A DNA stretch of 11,325 nucleotides from contig DASZVJ010000069.1 of assembly GCA_035547155.1 (NCBI GenBank), forward strand, positions 1 to 11,325, read 5' to 3'. Under the pieces are notes generated by a model that did no database searches, was not told where the DNA came from, and worked only from the letters and a program-made list of their open reading frames with translations. The position numbers and the translations under genes were made by a program. Shown here piece after piece: positions 7,160-11,325 of this stretch. How positions within the stretch are numbered: the stretch's first letter is position 1; each line of letters opens with the position of its first letter. This DNA comes from CAZNMF01 sp035547155 (lineage in GTDB: Bacteria > Acidobacteriota > Vicinamibacteria > Vicinamibacterales > SCN-69-37).

Positions 7160-8353
7160 ATGCCCCCACAGGCGATGCCGATGTCGCCACCCGCCACCAC
7201 TCCTGGCCGAGATACCGGCCACTGGGTGAGCCTGTTCGCCGTCGCGACGTGGCTCGCGTGCAGCGTGCCACCGCTCGCCAGCGTCGTGGCCGGCCGCTTC
7301 GGTTCCTCGCGACAGGCGCTGTTGTTCCTGATGGCATTTGCGATCTACGGCGGCGCGCTGTGCGTGTCTCTCTGGCCATCGCGATGGCGCGGGATCGGAT
7401 CGCGCACGGGCTGCCGAATCGCCTTACTCGCGGCGCAATCGGTCGCGGGCGCGACCATGGTGGCGCTCAGCCGGAACGGCACGACTGCGGCGACGCTGGT
7501 CATTGTCGCAGCGGAACTTCCCTACGCGCTCAACCGACCCGCGTACGTTTGTTTGTGGATTGCTGCACAGACGCTGACCATCGGCGTCATCTTCTTCGCC
7601 GAGGCGTGGCGCACAGTCAACGGCGTCATGACGGCTGTCACGTTCGGCGGCTTCCAGGTGTTCGCCGCGGCCAGCTCGTTTCTCGCGCACCGCGAGCGGA
7701 TGGCCCGCGAGAGCCTCGCGCGCGCGAACGCGAAGCTCCAGGAGACGCGCGCGCTGCTCGTCGAGAAGAGCCTGACCGACGAACGGCTCAGGATCTCGCG
7801 CGATCTCCACGACACGCTCGGTCATCATCTGACGGCGCTCACGCTGCAACTCGACCTCGCGTCTCGCGTGACCGACGACAAACGCCCCGAGCCGATCCGG
7901 CAGGCGCACGCCATCGCACGCCTGCTCCTTGCCGAGGTCCGCGACGTCGTCGGCCGCTTGCGCGAAGAGCGCGAGATCGATCTGGCTCGCGCAGTTCGCG
8001 CGCTCGCGAGCGGACAGACCGCGCTCGCCATCCACGTTGACGCGCCCTCCAGTCTCGTCGTAGACGACGCGTCGCTGGCGGCGGCACTCGTGCACGCCGT
8101 GCAGGAGATCATCACCAATACGATCAGGCATGCAGAGGCGCACAATCTGTGGGTGCAGATCGAGACCACGCCGGATGCGATCTCCCTTCTGGCGAAAGAC
8201 GATGGCCGCGGCGCGCGCGATCTGAGGCTCGGCAACGGACTGACGGGCATGCGCGAGCGGTTCGAGGCGCGCGGAGGCCACGTCGACTTCACCCGTCCCG
8301 CGGACGGAGGGTTCGAAGTGCGCGGCACGATGCCGATGCGGGCACGCGCATGA
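7160..8353 (+). CDS. Sensor histidine kinase, NarL/DesK type (HisKA_3 family)
   Basis: This is a 397-residue membrane sensor kinase. The N-terminal half has about six hydrophobic segments (roughly 24-44, 52-71, 85-104, 109-125, 128-148, 156-176) with only short loops, so it senses within or near the membrane, like DesK-type kinases. A linker coiled coil (about 177-207) precedes the dimerisation helix ERLRISRDLHDTLGHHLTAL, in which H217 is the phosphorylated histidine. The ATPase domain shows the N-box QEIITNTIRHA (315-325), DDGRG (347-351) and GNGLTGMRER (358-367). The ATG at 7160 has no ribosome binding site; in-frame ATGs at 7175 and 7181 are alternatives. The stop overlaps the response-regulator start (ATGA), so the two are made together. 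The stimulus is unknown. Confidence 0.95.
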   Translation: MPPQAMPMSPPATTPGRDTGHWVSLFAVATWLACSVPPLASVVAGRFGSSRQALLFLMAFAIYGGALCVSLWPSRWRGIGSRTGCRIALLAAQSVAGATMVALSRNGTTAATLVIVAAELPYALNRPAYVCLWIAAQTLTIGVIFFAEAWRTVNGVMTAVTFGGFQVFAAASSFLAHRERMARESLARANAKLQETRALLVEKSLTDERLRISRDLHDTLGHHLTALTLQLDLASRVTDDKRPEPIRQAHAIARLLLAEVRDVVGRLREEREIDLARAVRALASGQTALAIHVDAPSSLVVDDASLAAALVHAVQEIITNTIRHAEAHNLWVQIETTPDAISLLAKDDGRGARDLRLGNGLTGMRERFEARGGHVDFTRPADGGFEVRGTMPMRARA

Positions 8354-8991
8354 TTCGCGTGGTCCTGGCGGACGATCAGATGCTCGTGCGCCAGGGCATC
8401 CGCTCGCTGCTCGAGCTGGCGGGCGACATCGCGATCGTGGCGGAAGCGTCCGACGGCGACGAGGCGATCGCCATCGTGCAGCGTGAGTCTCCAGATGTCG
8501 TCTTGCTCGATCTACGGATGCCCGGAAAAGATGGCGTGGCGGTCCTGCGCGCGCTTTTCGAGCGCGGATCGACCTCGCCCACGATCGTGCTGACGACGTT
8601 CGATGACGACGAAGCGCTCCTAGATGCCGTGAAAGCGGGCGCCAGAGGATTCCTGTTGAAGGACGTCTCACTCGAGCGGTTGACGGAGGCGATTCGCACC
8701 GTCGCGAGTGGTGGCACGACGATCCAGCCCGTCATCACCGAACGGCTGCTGCGACGCATCGATCGGCTCCCGGTCGGCTTCGAGGCGATGAGCCCGCCGG
8801 ATCCGCTGACGCGTCGCGAAATCGAAATCCTTCGCTTGATGGCGGGCGGATACAGCAATCGCGAAATCGCGGAGGCGCTCGGTACCGCGGAAGGCACGAT
8901 CAAGAACCACGCGTCGAACATCCTCTCGAAGCTTGGCGTTCGCGATCGCACGCGCGCGGTGCTGAAGGCGCTCGATCTCGGATGGATTTAG
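8350..8991 (+). CDS. NarL/FixJ-family response regulator
   Basis: This is a cytoplasmic DNA-binding transcription factor of 213 residues, the partner of the kinase before it. The receiver domain has the acidic pair D8/D9, phospho-acceptor D54 in VLLDLRMPG, T82 (VLTTF) and K104 (FLLKDVS), all intact. A linker (about 120-150) leads to a LuxR-type helix-turn-helix: LTRREIEILRLMAGGYSNREIAEALGTAEGTIKNHASNILSKLGVRDR (153-200). The ATG at 8350 overlaps the kinase stop by 4 bp. Its stop TAG is the first part of a long inverted repeat. Likely targets include its own promoter and the divergent exported-protein/VOC operon, by position only. Confidence 0.96.
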   Translation: MIRVVLADDQMLVRQGIRSLLELAGDIAIVAEASDGDEAIAIVQRESPDVVLLDLRMPGKDGVAVLRALFERGSTSPTIVLTTFDDDEALLDAVKAGARGFLLKDVSLERLTEAIRTVASGGTTIQPVITERLLRRIDRLPVGFEAMSPPDPLTRREIEILRLMAGGYSNREIAEALGTAEGTIKNHASNILSKLGVRDRTRAVLKALDLGWI

Positions 8992-9090
8992 GACATCGGG
9001 ACATCTGGCTATCGGCGCATCGGCGCATCGGCGCATCGATGCGAGGTCCCAGATGATCCGATGATCCGATAGCCAGATGACCAGATGTCC
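8991..9090. terminator. Long inverted repeat filling the gap between convergent genes (bidirectional terminator-like)
   Basis: The 25-nt arms 8991-9015 and 9066-9090 match at 23 of 25 positions. Further in, three tandem CGGCGCAT units (9013-9036) face two tandem ATGATCCG units (9053-9068), pairing at 6 of 8 positions each. The apex contains a perfect 12-bp palindrome, CGCATCGATGCG (9032-9043). The element starts on the last base of the response-regulator stop and ends one base before the convergent permease stop, so it occupies exactly the intergenic space. There is no T-run, so a classical intrinsic terminator is not certain. It may instead be a dispersed repeat used as a 3' end structure. 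Confidence 0.7.
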
Positions 9091-11325
9091 TCATTCCGCC
9101 CGCAGCACGCTGTTCGGATCCACGCGCGTCGCTGCGCGCGCGGGGAAGCACATCGCGATCACGGCGACGACGATCAGCGCGCCGGCGACGGTTGCGTAGA
9201 CAAGCGGATCGCGCGGAGAGACGTGAAACAACAGCGGCGCCATCCAGCGGGCAGCGGCGAGCGCGACGGCGCAGCCAATCGCGACGCTCGCGACCACCGG
9301 CTTCAGACCGCCACGCAGGACGAGACCGAGCACGCTCTGCCGCGTCGCGCCCAGCGCGAGACGAATCGCGATCTCACGCGTGCGCTGCGCGACGCCGTAC
9401 GCGACCACGCTGTAGAGGCCCACGGACGCGACGATGAGCGCCAGCACGCCGAACGCGACGAACATCGTCGCGCCGAGCCGCCAGCTGCGCAGCGGTCCCG
9501 CTAGCATGTTGGAGAACGGGACGACGGTGACGTAGCCGTCACCGGGCATCAGCGGCTGCAGACCCTGACGCACCGTCTCGACGAAATCCTCCGCGTGTCC
9601 GCTCACGCGCACGAGCACGGTGCCCGTGGGGTTGTCGTCGTCGTACTGCGTGACGGGCAGGTAGTACATGAACTCGCGCGCCTCGCTGAGCGCCTGAGCG
9701 TGTGTGTCTTCCGCGATGCCGACGACCGTGTGGCACGGGCCTCGGCCTGATCCTCGATGAATGTAGAGGCATTGCCCGATCGGATCACGACCCGGCCACA
9801 ACGCGCGCGTCATCGCCTCGCTCACGACCACCACCCGAGGGCTGTCGGCGCGGTCCGTCGACGCAAAGCCCCGGCCGCGCACGATGCGCGTGCCCATTGT
9901 CTGGAAGTAGTCCGGCGTGCCGGCCTGCAGGATGAAATTGCCAAGTGCGTCGGTGTCTTCCGTGCTCTTCGCGTCTGTCGATAGCCCCCGCCCCTCGAAC
10001 CCCCAGAACGGTACGCTGGCGGCTGGCGACGCCGACACGGCGCCCGGCAATCGAGCTACGGCTTCGGTCAGACGCGCCTCGAGGGCGACCCAGCCCGCGC
10101 CCGGCGGCCCTTGAGGCCCGCGGCGATGTTCGCTGACGACGACGATGGGATCGACGTCGTAGCCGAGATGCAGCCCACGCGCTTGCTGAAAGCTGCGCAC
10201 GAACAGGCCCGCGCCGATCAGGAGCGCAACCGACAGCGACAATTGCGCGGCGAGCAGCCACGTTCGCGTGCGCGATGCCCGTGCGTCGGTGTGACGATTG
10301 CCGCCACCAAGCGCTTGCACGAGACTCGTCCGGCGCGCGTACAACACCGGCGTCATACCGACGACGAGCGCGGCCAGAGCCGTCGTCAACAAAATGATGG
10401 CGACGATGCGCGGATCGGCGAGCGCCGGTGGCGGCGCGTCGGCGGAGAGCGTGCGCGCGCTGACAATGACGCCGATGCCTTGCGCGACGAGCAGTGCGCC
10501 TGTCCCGCCGACACACGCGAGCAGCGCGCTCTCGACGAGCAGTTGGCGCGTCAGCCTTGCGAAGCTCACGCCCAGCGCCAGGCGCATCGCGATCTCGCGG
10601 CCGCGCGTGACGGCGCGCGCGAGCAGCAGATTCGCGACGTTGGCGCACGCGATGAGCAGCACGATGGCCGCCACGCCGCCGACCCACGCGGCGACCTGCG
10701 AATCCGGCCGCGCCAGTGGACCGCGCTCGACCTGCACGGGACCGAGGAGCGCGCGTGGCTTCGATGCGGCGCGATCGGCTTCTGACCTGCCGCCCTTGAT
10801 CCAACTGCGATTGAGCGCGGCCGTCAGATCGTCGGTCGCCGCAGAGGCCGCGACGTCCGATTTGCGCTTCGCGACGAGCTGCAAGAAGTGCCAGTGATAG
10901 TCGGCGACGTGATCCTCCGGCCGCGAATCCCAGACGAACGCGGCAAGCGGTACGTAGACGGCCGGCACCACGTCGCTATCCATGCCGGTAAAGTCCTTCG
11001 GCGCAACGCCGACGATCGTGAACGGCGTGGCGCCGATCTCCAGCGTCTGGCCGAGGACGCCGGCGCTTCCGCCAAACGCGACCTGCCAGTAGGTGTAGCC
11101 GAGCACGGCGACGGGCGTGCCCGTCGGAAAACGATCGTCGGGCTCGCCGAACCAGCGGCCGACGACCGGCTGTGCGTCGAACATCCCGATATATCCGGCG
11201 CTCGCGCCGGTGACCAGCAGTTCCTTCGTCGACGCGCCATCACCCACCGCCCTCCGCTGCGTCGCCCACGCGGCCATCGTCTGGAACGAGCTCGTCTCTC
11301 GCGCGACGTCGAGATAGTTGCCGAT
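9091..11325 (-). CDS. Duplicated MacB/FtsX-type ABC permease (ADOP-like), N-terminus missing
   Basis: The frame is open from the window edge, so the true start lies beyond; an internal ATG at 11277 is not the start. The 744 visible residues begin IGNYLDVARETSSFQTMAAW, part of a MacB-type periplasmic core domain. Numbered from the edge, membrane segments lie at about 211-236 (first FtsX domain, IACANVANLLLARA), 266-291 and 307-328. A fourth at about 355-378 starts the second half. After a second periplasmic domain (ADSPRVVVVSEAMTRALWPG) come three more in the last 130 residues. Both FtsX domains carry the cytoplasmic motif REIA(M/I)RLALG, and the end is PARAATRVDPNSVLRAE. This two-repeat design of about 800 residues without an ATPase is typical of the Acidobacterial duplicated orphan permeases. 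No ATPase gene is visible beside it. The substrate is unknown; export is expected from MacB relatives. Confidence 0.93.
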   Translation of the reverse strand: MGNYLDVARETSSFQTMAAWATQRRAVGDGASTKELLVTGASAGYIGMFDAQPVVGRWFGEPDDRFPTGTPVAVLGYTYWQVAFGGSAGVLGQTLEIGATPFTIVGVAPKDFTGMDSDVVPAVYVPLAAFVWDSRPEDHVADYHWHFLQLVAKRKSDVAASAATDDLTAALNRSWIKGGRSEADRAASKPRALLGPVQVERGPLARPDSQVAAWVGGVAAIVLLIACANVANLLLARAVTRGREIAMRLALGVSFARLTRQLLVESALLACVGGTGALLVAQGIGVIVSARTLSADAPPPALADPRIVAIILLTTALAALVVGMTPVLYARRTSLVQALGGGNRHTDARASRTRTWLLAAQLSLSVALLIGAGLFVRSFQQARGLHLGYDVDPIVVVSEHRRGPQGPPGAGWVALEARLTEAVARLPGAVSASPAASVPFWGFEGRGLSTDAKSTEDTDALGNFILQAGTPDYFQTMGTRIVRGRGFASTDRADSPRVVVVSEAMTRALWPGRDPIGQCLYIHRGSGRGPCHTVVGIAEDTHAQALSEAREFMYYLPVTQYDDDNPTGTVLVRVSGHAEDFVETVRQGLQPLMPGDGYVTVVPFSNMLAGPLRSWRLGATMFVAFGVLALIVASVGLYSVVAYGVAQRTREIAIRLALGATRQSVLGLVLRGGLKPVVASVAIGCAVALAAARWMAPLLFHVSPRDPLVYATVAGALIVVAVIAMCFPARAATRVDPNSVLRAE

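Noticed and set aside
9085..11243. Plus-strand and alternate-frame ORFs across the permease gene
   Set aside because: They overlap a well-supported membrane protein frame and are low-complexity Arg/Ala/His/Asp sequences.

Overview
The window is about 11 kb of very GC-rich bacterial DNA. It carries an FtsX/MacB-type permease of the duplicated kind common in Acidobacteriota, an exported protein with a carboxypeptidase-regulatory-like domain, and leaderless-looking starts. I infer an Acidobacteriota genome, possibly class Vicinamibacteria. This rests on gene style and composition, not on a marker gene.

Layout: (1) 1-760, minus strand: the 5' part of an exported carboxypeptidase-regulatory-like-domain protein, cut by the window edge. 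(2) 918-2985, plus strand: enolase and 2,3-bisphosphoglycerate-dependent phosphoglycerate mutase, 13 bp apart. These catalyse consecutive steps of lower glycolysis (3-PG to 2-PG to PEP). A hairpin terminator at 3000-3020 is shared with the convergent small gene. (3) 3019-3321, minus strand: a conserved-looking 100-residue cytoplasmic protein of unknown function, with a near-consensus promoter and a roughly 130-nt leader ending in a palindrome next to the ribosome binding site. (4) 3658-5528, plus strand: two overlapping oligopeptide/dipeptide-type ABC ATPases without permease or binding-protein genes beside them, preceded by a 31-codon ORF whose stop overlaps the first ATPase start. (5) 5529-6090: a 562-bp gap filled by an unusual degenerate array with a 21-22 bp period. 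(6) 6091-7047, minus strand: a VOC (glyoxalase/bleomycin-resistance fold) protein and an exported protein of unknown function. (7) 7160-8991, plus strand: a NarL/DesK-type two-component system with an ATGA overlap. (8) 8991-9090: a long inverted repeat filling exactly the gap between two convergent stop codons. (9) 9091-11325, minus strand: most of a duplicated MacB/FtsX-type permease whose start lies beyond the window.

The most interesting item is the array at about 5554-6090. Some 25 units with consensus CGTCAGTCGCTTCC recur every 21 or 22 bp. The motif orientation flips near 5850, so each flanking convergent gene would transcribe the motif in the same sense in its 3' region. The spacing excludes a peptide-repeat explanation and is too short for CRISPR. 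The ATPase gene before the array and the response-regulator gene before the 8991-9090 hairpin also share nearly the same sequence directly after their stop codons. This suggests a family of post-stop elements in this genome.
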